DNA of 64,000 nucleotides from Listeria grayi DSM 20601 (GTDB lineage Bacteria; Bacillota; Bacilli; Lactobacillales; Listeriaceae): NCBI RefSeq assembly GCF_000148995.1, contig NZ_GL538355.1, positions 1 to 64,000 of the forward strand, read 5' to 3'. Shown piece by piece: positions 41,556 to 50,305 of this stretch (position 1 is its first letter; each line of letters starts with the position of its first letter). The notes under the pieces were generated by a model. It saw only the letters and a program-made list of their open reading frames with translations, ran no database searches and was not told where the DNA came from. The position numbers and the translations under genes were made by a program.

Positions 41556-41777
41556 TTGTTGATAAAATTATTTCCAGATCACTTTGATTTTGCAGTTATA
41601 GAAGGGATCTCAAAAGGGACGCTGCATGTTGCTTATCAAGGTATTCCTCTTTTGATAGAAGTAAACGATCAAACAATAGAAACACTCATGGAACGAACGA
41701 ATCAAGACAACCGAATGGTTCTGATTGATTTGAAAACAAAGCACCTAGTATCGATTGAAGTGGAGGCAATAGAATGA
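41556..41777 (+). CDS. Small hypothetical protein
   Basis: 73 residues from a TTG (AAAGGGG before it). Beta-rich and acidic (IEGISKGTLHVAYQGIPLLI, MVLIDLKTKHLVSIEVEAIE). Its stop overlaps the start of the Mrr-like gene by four bases. Unknown; it may be a partner of the nuclease. Confidence 0.55.
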   Translation: MLIKLFPDHFDFAVIEGISKGTLHVAYQGIPLLIEVNDQTIETLMERTNQDNRMVLIDLKTKHLVSIEVEAIE

Positions 41778-42340
41778 TTATTTTGGATTGGGTTCGCGAT
41801 AATGCGTTCCTTTTTTTATTGCTTGTCATTACTGTTCTTTGCACGCGACCAGTAATAAGACAAATAAGAAAAGCACGCTGGAAAAGAAAATTTTTAAAAA
41901 GTGGTATACGTGATGTCGATCGGATGAATGGACTCCAGTTTGAACACTTTGTAGGGCTACTATTAGCCAAACTTGGCTATCGATCAAAAGTAACAAAATC
42001 ATCCGGGGACTTTGGTGCGGATGTGGTTCTGGAAGGTAAAGATAGAATCGTGATCCAATGCAAACGATATCGTCGTAAAGAAAAAGTAGGCATCGCTGCT
42101 GTCCAACAGATATTTGCTGCAAGAGCATTTTATGATGCCAAAGAAGCGTGGGTGATCACGAATAATGTATATAGTCCAAGTGCTAAAAAGTTAGCTTTTA
42201 AATGTGGTGTGACACTCATTGATCGAATTGGTTTATGCCAAATGATTTTAAAACTTCATCCAGATGAATCAGCGCGGCAAGTTTTAGATCGAAATGAATT
42301 TAAAGGGGGTGAAAGCTATGTAGGAAGAAAAAAGAGATAA
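41774..42340 (+). CDS. Membrane-anchored Mrr-like restriction endonuclease
   Basis: 188 residues. One N-terminal TM (AFLFLLLVITVLCTRPVI), a basic stop-transfer, then an Mrr_cat PD-(D/E)xK domain. That domain runs GLQFEHFVGLLLAKLGYRSK, then catalytic GDFGADVVLEGKDRIVIQCK, and AVQQIFAARAFYDAKEAWVI. The D...QxK signature is intact. Membrane-tethered Mrr-like nucleases occur on plasmids and near topoisomerase or transfer genes. Here it lies in the transfer region, next to the relaxase. Its target is unknown. Confidence 0.85.
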   Translation: MIILDWVRDNAFLFLLLVITVLCTRPVIRQIRKARWKRKFLKSGIRDVDRMNGLQFEHFVGLLLAKLGYRSKVTKSSGDFGADVVLEGKDRIVIQCKRYRRKEKVGIAAVQQIFAARAFYDAKEAWVITNNVYSPSAKKLAFKCGVTLIDRIGLCQMILKLHPDESARQVLDRNEFKGGESYVGRKKR

Positions 42341-42372
42341 CCAATTAATTATAAATAAAGGAGTGAATGGCA

Positions 42373-43818
42373 ATGAGCGGTGAACAAACTTATGTAGATG
42401 ACTTTTTCAAGGGAATGGAAATCCCACCAGAAGTCGAGGGGTTACAAGGAGATACATTAGGACATATAGAGGACGATGTTCTAACAGAAACAGGAACACT
42501 TGCAGAAAAGCAAGCAGAGCAAGCCTTTATCAAAGAAGATCCATCGATAACAGCAAAAAAAGTGAAGGGTGCGCTTCAAAGTGCTTTTCCTGATTTACCT
42601 AAGAAACATTTTTCCGTTCAAGTAAATCGCTTAGGAGATATTGATGTAAAGTGGGTCGATTATCCAGCGAAAAAAACGGTGGAGGAGATTACAAAGGGCT
42701 ATCAATCAGCTACTTATGATAAAGAACTTGAAACAGATATTGTGCATGGCTATGAAGAGAATGGCCAACGTATTCAAGGAGCAGGATATATTACTTTGAG
42801 CGGAACGCTAAGTGATCTCACAAAAGAAAGAATGCTTCAATTTGCCGATCGAATTGGATTAGATACTTCTAACCGGCAATTAGCGAAAGCAGCCATTGAA
42901 AAAGTAGCAGAAGGATATTATTTACTCTCTCATAATGAAGCGACTGCAGGTCTTGATGCTAAAGAAGTTCTTCCTGTGATCGAGATACCACCCACCCAAC
43001 AAGAAGCTGAAGCAATGAAGCATGAAATGGTCGGCCAAGCAAAAGAGCAGGAAAAAACAAGAGAAGCTTTTGATCCTTTAAAAGAAATAACGATAGAAGA
43101 TACGCAGACTTCAGCAAAACAAGAAGCTGGGGAAGGTGAAAAGGTTAGTTACGTTATTGAAGTGGAAGACAAGGCAATTGATTTTACAGATACACAAGCA
43201 GATCTAGCGAACTTAAAGAATGGCTATACAGTTAAATTTTCTAATGGTAGTAAGAAAGAAATGCCAGGGTTCAATGCCAATTTGTATAAAGATCCGGAAG
43301 AACAAATTCGGACGCTGCTGGCTGGTAAATTATCTAATGAAGAACTTGCTGCTATTGACGTTTCGAAAAGAAAAGAAAATAACATTGTGGACCGAGTGCG
43401 ATCAAAGGAACAAAAACATACAGAAGGAAATGAAATCGAAAAAATATCCGATGAAGAACGTTTTAAAGAAGATTACAAGGCTTCTGTGCTCTATGAATTG
43501 CAACAGACCACAACCATCAGTAATTTCTTGCAGCCAAGTCACTCTCCAAAAACACAACTGACAGATGAGGATAAAGAATCGATTGATAAACGTTTAAAAG
43601 CCTATGAAGAAAAGATGGGATTCAACAAAGTTTATGAATTGAAAATGGACGCGCTGAACGATTTAAAAGAGGAGCCAGAGCTTTCAGAAAGTATGAAAAA
43701 AGCAATCTCACGTGTTCAAAAAGCTTTGACCGAACAAAAAGAAAGTCAAACGCAAGTACGTACAGAACGGAAAAAAATCCATCATAAAAAGGGGAATCCC
43801 TTTTCTTTATCTCGATAA
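42373..43818 (+). CDS. LPD29-like polyvalent protein, module-sharing protein 1
   Basis: 481 residues from the ATG at 42373 (nine bases after AAAGGAG; the ATG at 42367 is too close). An N-terminal acidic helix, then an LPD29-like domain (SITAKKVKGALQSAFPDLPK...GDIDVKWVDYPAKKTVEEIT). A middle region and a C-terminal segment (VYELKMDALNDLKEEPELSE...MKKAISRVQKAL) follow; that segment reappears in the next two proteins. Large polyvalent-type proteins of conjugative elements are often co-transferred with DNA. That role here is inferred. Confidence 0.7.
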   Translation: MSGEQTYVDDFFKGMEIPPEVEGLQGDTLGHIEDDVLTETGTLAEKQAEQAFIKEDPSITAKKVKGALQSAFPDLPKKHFSVQVNRLGDIDVKWVDYPAKKTVEEITKGYQSATYDKELETDIVHGYEENGQRIQGAGYITLSGTLSDLTKERMLQFADRIGLDTSNRQLAKAAIEKVAEGYYLLSHNEATAGLDAKEVLPVIEIPPTQQEAEAMKHEMVGQAKEQEKTREAFDPLKEITIEDTQTSAKQEAGEGEKVSYVIEVEDKAIDFTDTQADLANLKNGYTVKFSNGSKKEMPGFNANLYKDPEEQIRTLLAGKLSNEELAAIDVSKRKENNIVDRVRSKEQKHTEGNEIEKISDEERFKEDYKASVLYELQQTTTISNFLQPSHSPKTQLTDEDKESIDKRLKAYEEKMGFNKVYELKMDALNDLKEEPELSESMKKAISRVQKALTEQKESQTQVRTERKKIHHKKGNPFSLSR

Positions 43819-43824
43819 AGAGAG

Positions 43825-43852
43825 AGGTCATCAAAAAAGATGACCTTTTTTT
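43825..43852 (+). terminator. Rho-independent terminator
   Basis: AGGTCATC / GATGACCT with loop AAAAAA and seven T. Confidence 0.88.
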
Positions 43853-43881
43853 ATTTCTAATTTAAAAGGAGTGGGCTCATT

Positions 43882-44730
43882 ATGAAACATGACGAACGAA
43901 ATTATCCATTATTTAATCAAGAGGCGCTAAATCAATTTGTGGAAGAGACGGGTGAATATTTTACCGAAGACATTGAAAAAGCAATGCACTTATGGCCGAA
44001 TGGTCAAATGACAAGTTCAACCTATGAAGGCATGCGAGGGGAAGATCATTATGTAATAGCTAGTTATTTCGAACATGTTGAGATGGAAGAACTTGGGCAT
44101 ATGAAAAAGAGTGAGGTATTAAAAGTTGCTTCTGCCGGAATTGGGGTAGCAATGGTGGTTCCTGAAACTAGAATGGTACTGAAGGCGGAAAATCAAATCC
44201 TTACAGATAAACAAATTCAAGTATTAAGTAACAATGATTTTGATTTAGATTACTTCAGTGAAGGAATTATACTTAATGACGAAAAATTGAGGTCGTATGG
44301 TGTGCCGGAAGAGAAAATAAAAAAGCTTTCGGATGGGAACGTATCTTTTTCAGTGGCAGATGTTCTGCCAAACCGATTGGAGAATGTTAGAGAAAACAAG
44401 GAAGAGAATGATCTTAGCCAAGAAGAATATGCTAAACAATATAAAGAGGCAGTGACTAAACAGGTTCAAGGTTCTCTTTTAAATGTAACAGATGTACAAA
44501 AAAATGTAGAGATGGAAAAATTTGAGAAAGGACAAAAACCAGCTGATTTGCATGAGATTCAATTGAAAGGCCTAAATGATCTTCAGACCGATTTTCGTTT
44601 TAATAATGCTGAAAGAAAACACATTCATCAGTTGTATCAAAATCTTCATGAAAAGAGAGTTCAGGAAAGTCCAGCGCTAAAGAGTGCAAACAATCTTTCT
44701 AAAAAAAATACGACATCAATCAAACGATAA
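43882..44730 (+). CDS. Hypothetical protein, module-sharing protein 2
   Basis: 282 residues, with RBS AAAAGGAG. Acidic throughout. The middle holds an alternating pattern (VPETRMVLKAENQILTDKQI, DEKLRSYGVPEEKIKKLSDG). The end (EYAKQYKEAVTKQVQGSLLN...LHEIQLKGLNDLQTDFRFNN...) parallels the C termini of the proteins on both sides. No enzymatic motif. It lies in the region expected to enter the recipient early or late with oriT. Function unknown. Confidence 0.65.
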   Translation: MKHDERNYPLFNQEALNQFVEETGEYFTEDIEKAMHLWPNGQMTSSTYEGMRGEDHYVIASYFEHVEMEELGHMKKSEVLKVASAGIGVAMVVPETRMVLKAENQILTDKQIQVLSNNDFDLDYFSEGIILNDEKLRSYGVPEEKIKKLSDGNVSFSVADVLPNRLENVRENKEENDLSQEEYAKQYKEAVTKQVQGSLLNVTDVQKNVEMEKFEKGQKPADLHEIQLKGLNDLQTDFRFNNAERKHIHQLYQNLHEKRVQESPALKSANNLSKKNTTSIKR

Positions 44731-44740
44731 AATAAATGGA

Positions 44741-44774
44741 AAAGCTGTAATCTAAGGGTTGCAGCTTCTTTGAA
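44741..44774 (+). terminator. Weak rho-independent terminator
   Basis: AAGCTGTAA...TTGCAGCTT with loop TCTAAGGG, followed by CTTTG; a weak T-tract. Confidence 0.5.
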
Positions 44775-44788
44775 AGGAGAGGTATTTT

Positions 44789-46552
44789 ATGATGGCCGTG
44801 GAAAAGGTTGAAAAGGCAAAAAAGGTAGATATCCAAGATTTCTTAGATAAAAATAGCATTGGTTATAAGCAAGAAGGAAATTATTTACGCTTAGAGGATC
44901 ATGATAGCTTTTTAATACATCTTCCAACACAGGGTTTTTCATGGAACTCCGAAAATAAACAAGGGTTTGGTGCTGTGAAATTTGCATCTGTTTATTATGG
45001 GATTCCTTATGCGGAAGCGGCTGAAATGGTAAATAGTGGAGATTATAAACAAGCTGTGCATCGAGAACCAATTAAGAAAGAATTTCAATACGATCAGCAA
45101 GACGAAATCAAGGACACAACACAGCTGTACCGGTATTTATGTGATGTACGTGGAATTGATCGTGAATTGGTTCGGAAAGTTTATGAACAGGGCATTTTAC
45201 AGCCGATGAAAAAAAACTGGATTGCAGCCAAGTGGTTGAAAGAAGGAAAACTTGTTGGCTGTACCAAACAAGGGACATGGCAACCCAAAGACGGGGGGAG
45301 ATCGCCGAAGTTTATTTATCCGAATCAAGAGCCGTTTGGTGGCGTAACGATTGATTTTGGCAAACCCGAAAAACTAATCATTTGTGAAAACTTTGTCGAC
45401 GGATTATCTCATGCGACACTATGTCCGGAAGTTTATCAAAATGCTAGAATGGTTGCTTTAGATGGTGCTTCTACCAAACTGAAAACGGTATTTCGTGCTG
45501 CGTATCAAATGCGGAAAGAAGGTCTTGCTATTTATGAATTCAATATTGCAGCGGATAATGATAAAGCAGGACTTCAGTTAGTCGAAAGTGTATTAAACTA
45601 TGTTGATGAAAGTATGGTCAAACAAATGCTTCCTATAAGTGAAGAGGGGGAAGATACCGACTGGAACGAAGAACTAAAAAAAGCGAGAAAAGACGGTCGA
45701 GAAATCCCAAAAGCTAATTGGGATCATGTTAGTAGCCCAGGCGGTCAAATTGCAGCGCCAATTCCTGACAATCAAAAGCTAGTGCATTTGCCTGATGCAA
45801 AAACTAAAAAAGAGTCTAATCTATCTGGCCGTACCCAAAGCAAAACAGCTGCGAGACGATTAAGTAATCGACTAGCCCATCAAAAAGATTTAGTGGATCA
45901 GAATGTTTCAGTAGATCCATATTCAGCCAGCTTGACTAGTATGACTCCTCCAGAAGATTATTCGACCATAAATACAGAAGACGTAGGAGAACAATCACAA
46001 GTTGCTGTGAAGCCCTCAGCTGAGAAAAGAAACGGGCAGGCTAATCCATCCGAAAACAAAAAGGATCTATTTGAAGATCCGAAAGCACATGAGAGATTCA
46101 ACAGAATCGTTCAAAAACGGAATAAAAATCCATATCAACAGTCAAATTACGCCAGGAAAAAATATTCAGATACTGTGAAAGAAAAAAATATAGACGATGA
46201 TCTGGAAAAAGTGGCGAAGGATAGGGATAACCAACAAGAGCGTGAATATATTGATTTAGTTAAGGAAGCTATTCTACGCCCGGTATTTAATCAAAAAAAC
46301 ACGGTGAAGCTTTCCGCAGAAATGACTCGCAGTATGATCTTAGAGGAGCAAGAAAAAGAAGAAAGACGCAATCAATTAGAACGTCTTTATACGCCAAGAA
46401 AATTATATGAGCTAAGAATGACTGCTGTGGCAGAACTAAAACAATTACCTTTAGATGAAAAAATGAAAGCTGCTGTAACGAAGTATGAACATAAGGTGTC
46501 AATAGAATACAAATTGCGTCATGGCATGGGGACGAAAGGAATTACACGATAA
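44789..46552 (+). CDS. TOPRIM (DUF3991-like) plasmid primase, module-sharing protein 3
   Basis: 587 residues. An N-terminal zinc-less CHC2/DUF3991-like region (YKQEGNYLRLEDHDSFLIHL...FAGAVKF-type pattern, YLCDVRGIDRELVRKVYEQG) is followed by a TOPRIM domain. The TOPRIM part has the acidic Glu in LIICENFVDGLSHA and the DxD-like pair in FNIAADNDKAGLQ. The C-terminal 240 residues are charged and end with KLYELRMTAVAELKQLPLDE, the shared module. It probably primes the transferred strand in the recipient. It ends with an ATG overlap to the nuclease. Confidence 0.82.
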   Translation: MMAVEKVEKAKKVDIQDFLDKNSIGYKQEGNYLRLEDHDSFLIHLPTQGFSWNSENKQGFGAVKFASVYYGIPYAEAAEMVNSGDYKQAVHREPIKKEFQYDQQDEIKDTTQLYRYLCDVRGIDRELVRKVYEQGILQPMKKNWIAAKWLKEGKLVGCTKQGTWQPKDGGRSPKFIYPNQEPFGGVTIDFGKPEKLIICENFVDGLSHATLCPEVYQNARMVALDGASTKLKTVFRAAYQMRKEGLAIYEFNIAADNDKAGLQLVESVLNYVDESMVKQMLPISEEGEDTDWNEELKKARKDGREIPKANWDHVSSPGGQIAAPIPDNQKLVHLPDAKTKKESNLSGRTQSKTAARRLSNRLAHQKDLVDQNVSVDPYSASLTSMTPPEDYSTINTEDVGEQSQVAVKPSAEKRNGQANPSENKKDLFEDPKAHERFNRIVQKRNKNPYQQSNYARKKYSDTVKEKNIDDDLEKVAKDRDNQQEREYIDLVKEAILRPVFNQKNTVKLSAEMTRSMILEEQEKEERRNQLERLYTPRKLYELRMTAVAELKQLPLDEKMKAAVTKYEHKVSIEYKLRHGMGTKGITR

Positions 46553-47121
46553 TGAAAAAATACCTAGTTCTTGTACTAACTACCTTACTTTTACTTTCGG
46601 GGTGTAGCTTTAGCTTCACTCCGAATCAAGGAATGGTAAAAATACCGGATGAGCCTGATTTGGTGCAAAAAAAGGCAAGAGTAGTACGTGTGATTGATGG
46701 AGACACTCTGATTTTGGCAATGGGGAACCAGCAGAAGAGAGTGCGTCTTCTATTGATCGATACACCGGAAAGTGTTAAACCAGGTGTGAGTGTCCAGCCA
46801 GTGGCTAAGGAAGCATCAGATTATCTGAAGGAATCACTTACTGATCAAGATGTTACCTATGCCTATGATCTCGGTAATAAGCAAGATAAATACGGACGTG
46901 AACTTTGCTACGTGTTTGTAGAAGGCACATTGGTTCAAAAAGATTTGATTGAGCGTGGTTACGGGATCGTTCGTTATGCGGAAGCTCCAAACACTACCTA
47001 TTTAGAAGAATTAAAAAACGCGGAGAAAATAGCGAAAGAACAGCATTTTGGAGTTTGGGGGATCGATGACTATGTTCAAAGTAAAAATGGAGATGAGTGG
47101 TTCTGTTGCAAAGTTTTCTGA
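46552..47121 (+). CDS. Thermonuclease-like (SNase) lipoprotein, 3' end replaced by an IS
   Basis: 189 residues. Lipoprotein signal with lipobox LLLLSGC (Cys at about 18). The SNase fold shows RVIDGDTLILAMG, VRLLLIDTPESVKPG and KYGRELCYVFVEG, carrying the usual Asp, Arg and Glu/Asp residues. The last codons (WFCCKVF) come from the terminal repeat of the inserted IS. Removing the transposon and one 8-bp duplicate restores the ending QSKNGDESFNMKEDANK. The catalytic domain is complete, so activity may persist. A surface nuclease beside transfer genes could process DNA outside the cell. Confidence 0.88.
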   Translation: MKKYLVLVLTTLLLLSGCSFSFTPNQGMVKIPDEPDLVQKKARVVRVIDGDTLILAMGNQQKRVRLLLIDTPESVKPGVSVQPVAKEASDYLKESLTDQDVTYAYDLGNKQDKYGRELCYVFVEGTLVQKDLIERGYGIVRYAEAPNTTYLEELKNAEKIAKEQHFGVWGIDDYVQSKNGDEWFCCKVF

Positions 47122-47908
47122 TAAACTGATTTTAAGGTAAAATGAATGGAAAAGATAGCTTGGAGGAATCAAGATGGATCATTTTAAAGGCAAGCAATTT
47201 CAGAAAGATGTGATTATTGTCGCCGTAGGCTACTACCTTCGGTATAATCTTAGCTATCGTGACGTCCAAGAAATCCTATATGACCGTGGCATTAACGTTT
47301 CTCACACCACCATCTACCGCTGGGTACAGGAATATGGAAAACTACTTTACACTATTTGGAAAAAGAAAAATAAACAATCCTTCTATTCGTGGAAGATGGA
47401 TGAGACCTATATTAAAATCAAAGGGAAATGGCACTATCTTTATCGAGCAATCGATGCAGATGGTTTAACCTTGGATATTTGGTTACGTAAAAAACGGGAC
47501 ACACAAGCAGCCTATACTTTTCTTAAGCGGTTAGTGAAGCAGTTTGATGAACCGAAGGTTGTAGTCACAGATAAAGCCCCCTCTATTACAAGTGCCTTTA
47601 AGAAACTAAAAGAATACGGCTTTTATCAAGGGACAGAACATCGTACCATTAAATACCTGAATAATTTGATTGAACAAGACCATCGTCCAGTAAAGAGACG
47701 CAATAAATTCTATCGAAGTTTACGCACTGCCTCTACCACGATTAAAGGCATGGAAGCCATCCGAGGATTATATAAGAAAACCCGAAAAGAAGGCACTCTC
47801 TTCGGGTTTTCGGTCTGTACTGAAATCAAGGTATTATTGGGAATCCCAGCTTAAATCATAGATACCGTAAGGGATTTTATTCTTTATTTAAAACTTTGCA
47901 ACAGAACC
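47099..47908 (+). mobile_element. ISS1-like IS6-family element, left copy
   Basis: GGTTCTGTTGCAAAGTTTTC at 47099 and the inverse repeat AAAACTTTGCAACAGAACC ending at 47908. It abuts the ATPase gene, whose last codons run into the right terminal repeat. Confidence 0.95.
47174..47854 (+). CDS. ISS1-like IS6-family transposase
   Basis: 226 residues, MDHFKGKQFQKDVIIVAVGY at the start and GFSVCTEIKVLLGIPA at the end, as in lactococcal ISS1. DDE residues sit in WKMDETYIKIKG, VTDKAPSIT and NNLIEQDHR. It differs from the right copy at five residues (T/Q, Q/K, T/A, N/D and neighbours). Nucleotide differences are concentrated in one block of about 150 bp (47287-47450). RBS TTGGAGGAATCAAG. Apparently functional. 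Confidence 0.96.
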   Translation: MDHFKGKQFQKDVIIVAVGYYLRYNLSYRDVQEILYDRGINVSHTTIYRWVQEYGKLLYTIWKKKNKQSFYSWKMDETYIKIKGKWHYLYRAIDADGLTLDIWLRKKRDTQAAYTFLKRLVKQFDEPKVVVTDKAPSITSAFKKLKEYGFYQGTEHRTIKYLNNLIEQDHRPVKRRNKFYRSLRTASTTIKGMEAIRGLYKKTRKEGTLFGFSVCTEIKVLLGIPA

Positions 47909-49750
47909 ATTCCGCTTTTGTTTTTTGGACCCTAACAACCGCAAGCCGTTTAAGATGACGAGGATTGTGGAGCCCTCATGGAATAGTACTGCTAAAGGAA
48001 GTCCCAGAACGCCGAACATATTTAAAGTAATCAAGCTGACAATAACAGCGATGGAGAAAATGACATTTTGAATAATGATTTTATTTAATTTCTTGCTTAG
48101 CTGATAGCTATAAAACAATTTAGACAAATCATTCTTCACTACAACGACATCAGAGGATTCCATTGCGACTGACGAGCCACTTCCCATCGCAATTCCGATA
48201 TCTGCATTCGCTAGCGCGGGCGCATCATTGATCCCATCGCCAATCATCCCAACAACTTCTTCTTTTCCTTGGCTTTTTAAGACAAAATCTATTTTATCTT
48301 CCGGTAACATGGAAGAAATATAGTCATCTACCTTTACTTCCTTTGCAACCTGTGCCGCAACCTTTTCGTTATCTCCCGTTAAAAGATAAACCTTGATGCC
48401 CTCTTTTTGGAAATCCGCAACCGTACTCGCTGACTGCGGACGAATTCGATCCCGGAGTGAGAAGTAACCGACGACTTCATTTCCCTTCGCTACAAATATG
48501 GTCGTATCGCCTTTTTCCAGTAGCTTTTCAAACTGATCAAATTTATCATATTGCTTAAATGCATCCGGTTTTCCAACTAGGATTGCCCCTTTTTTAATTC
48601 CCGAACCAGCAATTTCTTCAATCGATTCCGCTTGATTCACTTGTGCTAAGTTAATCTCTTTAAAGGCAGAAACAATTGCTCTTCCGATTGGGTGACTGGA
48701 TTGTTGCTCCATATAAATGACTTCTTTTAACAGCTCTTGGTCCAAATGATAATCGACCACTTGGAAGTCGCCATACGTCAATGTTCCGGTCTTATCTGTA
48801 TACAAAATATTCATTGTACTTAACGCTTCCATTGCGGCTCCACCTTTAAATAAGATACCGTTTTTGGCTCCATTACTTATCGCGCTTAACGTAGCCGGTG
48901 TAGCTGATGCCACCAATGCACATGGACTAGCCACTGTTAAAAGTACCATTCCACGATAAAATGCTTCTTCTAATGGTAGGCTTAGGAAATAATATAGAAA
49001 GATGATGAAAATAGGTACGATAATTAAAACGCCAATCACGTACTTACTTTCAATACGGTCTATAAACTTTGCGATTCGAGAAGGTTTGTTTTGTGCTTCT
49101 TCAACCATCCGGATAATATTGGAAAACATGGTTTGATTCAGTGTCTTGTTTACTTCTATATGAAAAACATTTCCTTCATTAATCGTTCCGGCAAAAACTT
49201 CCTCCTTTAACTCTTTTTCTACTGGGACAGACTCACCCGTTAAAGCCGCTTCATTCACGATTGCATTTCGGTCGATCAAGCCATCAATAGGGATTTGACC
49301 ACCTTTCGATACCACGACAATGTCCCCAATAACTAACTCTTTCGTAGGGGTAACCACTACATCCCCATTTTCTTTTAGCACTTGGGCTGTGTCGGGTACT
49401 TGCGCCATTAATTCTGAAATCGCGCTGGTGGATTTGTTCGTTGCATAATCTTCCAAAACTTCTGCAGCAGCAAAAATCAATAGCAACGCCGCTCCTTCAG
49501 ACTCAAAATCAATGATTACTGCACCAACTGCTGCCAAAACCATTAATAGGTCGACATTTGGTGAGCGATCTTTAATCGTTTCAACAACAGCATGTTTTGC
49601 CGCATAGAAGCCTAAAAAGAAAATTGAAATATAAAATAGTATGGAACTGTATGCATCATTTAGTGGGATAAAGATAAACCCTAAGATTGTAAATAAAACA
49701 CCGACAACTAAAAATTGTCCTTGCCTACTTTTTGTTAGATACTCAACCAT
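47888..49750 (-). CDS. P1B-4-type heavy-metal ATPase (PfeT/FrvA/CoaT-like; Fe/Co/Ni export)
   Basis: 620 residues from the ATG at 49750 (AAAGAGGTTTTAGAA before it; the longer TTG frame has no RBS). SPC motif in TVASPCALVASATPA instead of CPC, phosphorylation site YTDKTGTLT, ATP-binding TGDNEK and MIGDGINDAPAL, and HEGST in the last TM pair. SPC plus HEG[GS]T marks subgroup P1B-4. Known members export Fe(II), Co(II) or Ni(II). No N-terminal metal-binding domain. The final residues RNGSVAKF are encoded by the IS terminal repeat, so the native C terminus is lost by a few codons. Confidence 0.93.
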   Translation of the reverse strand: MVEYLTKSRQGQFLVVGVLFTILGFIFIPLNDAYSSILFYISIFFLGFYAAKHAVVETIKDRSPNVDLLMVLAAVGAVIIDFESEGAALLLIFAAAEVLEDYATNKSTSAISELMAQVPDTAQVLKENGDVVVTPTKELVIGDIVVVSKGGQIPIDGLIDRNAIVNEAALTGESVPVEKELKEEVFAGTINEGNVFHIEVNKTLNQTMFSNIIRMVEEAQNKPSRIAKFIDRIESKYVIGVLIIVPIFIIFLYYFLSLPLEEAFYRGMVLLTVASPCALVASATPATLSAISNGAKNGILFKGGAAMEALSTMNILYTDKTGTLTYGDFQVVDYHLDQELLKEVIYMEQQSSHPIGRAIVSAFKEINLAQVNQAESIEEIAGSGIKKGAILVGKPDAFKQYDKFDQFEKLLEKGDTTIFVAKGNEVVGYFSLRDRIRPQSASTVADFQKEGIKVYLLTGDNEKVAAQVAKEVKVDDYISSMLPEDKIDFVLKSQGKEEVVGMIGDGINDAPALANADIGIAMGSGSSVAMESSDVVVVKNDLSKLFYSYQLSKKLNKIIIQNVIFSIAVIVSLITLNMFGVLGLPLAVLFHEGSTILVILNGLRLLGSKKQKRNGSVAKF

Positions 49751-49852
49751 TTCTAAAACCTCTTTCTTATTTTTTGTTTTTTTGCTTACCAATTATTACA
49801 AATCCATTTCATCTCATCTTTTCACTCCCCTTTATTTAGAAATATATATATA

Positions 49853-49998
49853 AAAAAGGGCACACCTATAGAACAGAATTAACTGTCCCACAGGTATGCC
49901 CTTATTATTTACATACTCTGCTGCCGCAAAAATTGCAGCCCGGCTGCATGGACCTTTTATATGTCCACCGCCTGTTCAGATCACAATGAATATAACCA
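49853..49998 (-). promoter_or_regulatory. NiCo (czcD)-type riboswitch with overlapping terminator
   Basis: On the minus strand the leader contains GATCTGAACAGGCGGTGGAC, GCAGCCGGGCTGC, GCGGCAGCAG and GGGACAGTT in the order of the NiCo/czcD riboswitch four-way junction. The 3' part forms AAGGGCATACCT / AGGTGTGCCCTT followed by a T-run, a terminator overlapping the GGGACAG element. Binding of metal would free read-through into the ATPase. NiCo riboswitches respond to Co, Ni and reportedly Fe(II), which suits a P1B-4 exporter. Confidence 0.85.
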
Positions 49999-50071
49999 AC
50001 AAACAAAATCTGTTATATTCCAAAGCTTTCATTATTTAGTTTTAATATGCTTCATTGATTCTCATGTGACT

Positions 50072-50099
50072 ATTATAACAAATTTTTTTTGAATTTCAA
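50072..50099 (-). promoter_or_regulatory. Promoter of the riboswitch-ATPase transcript
   Basis: Minus strand: TTGAAA, 16-bp spacer, TATAAT. The start is about 70 bases before the riboswitch core. Confidence 0.75.
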
Positions 50100-50168
50100 A
50101 TCGCTTTTCCATTATTTGAACAGGGTAGAATAGCAATCGCAGCCATAAGCTTTGTGGCGGATCGAAGT

Positions 50169-50305
50169 CTAGGAAATGTATGCTTCCTTAGTTAGTTCAT
50201 AAAGTTTTATTTCCACTTTTTTAAATAATTTTTGATATTCTTCTCCCATTTTTTGGTAAATTTCTAATAATTGCATCAATTCTTTTTTTTTAATAAATCA
50301 CCCAT
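50169..50305 (-). pseudogene. Small gene broken at an A9 homopolymer
   Basis: Minus strand, AGGAG seven bases before ATG. The frame reads MGDLLKKKN and stops. Adding one A to the run of nine would give an open frame of 45 codons (MGDLLKKKELMQLLEIYQKM, then GEEYQKLFKKVEIKLYELTK and a stop). Either a sequencing or real 1-bp deletion, or expression by slippage at the A-run. It lies between the ATPase promoter and the right IS copy. Function unknown. Confidence 0.4.
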
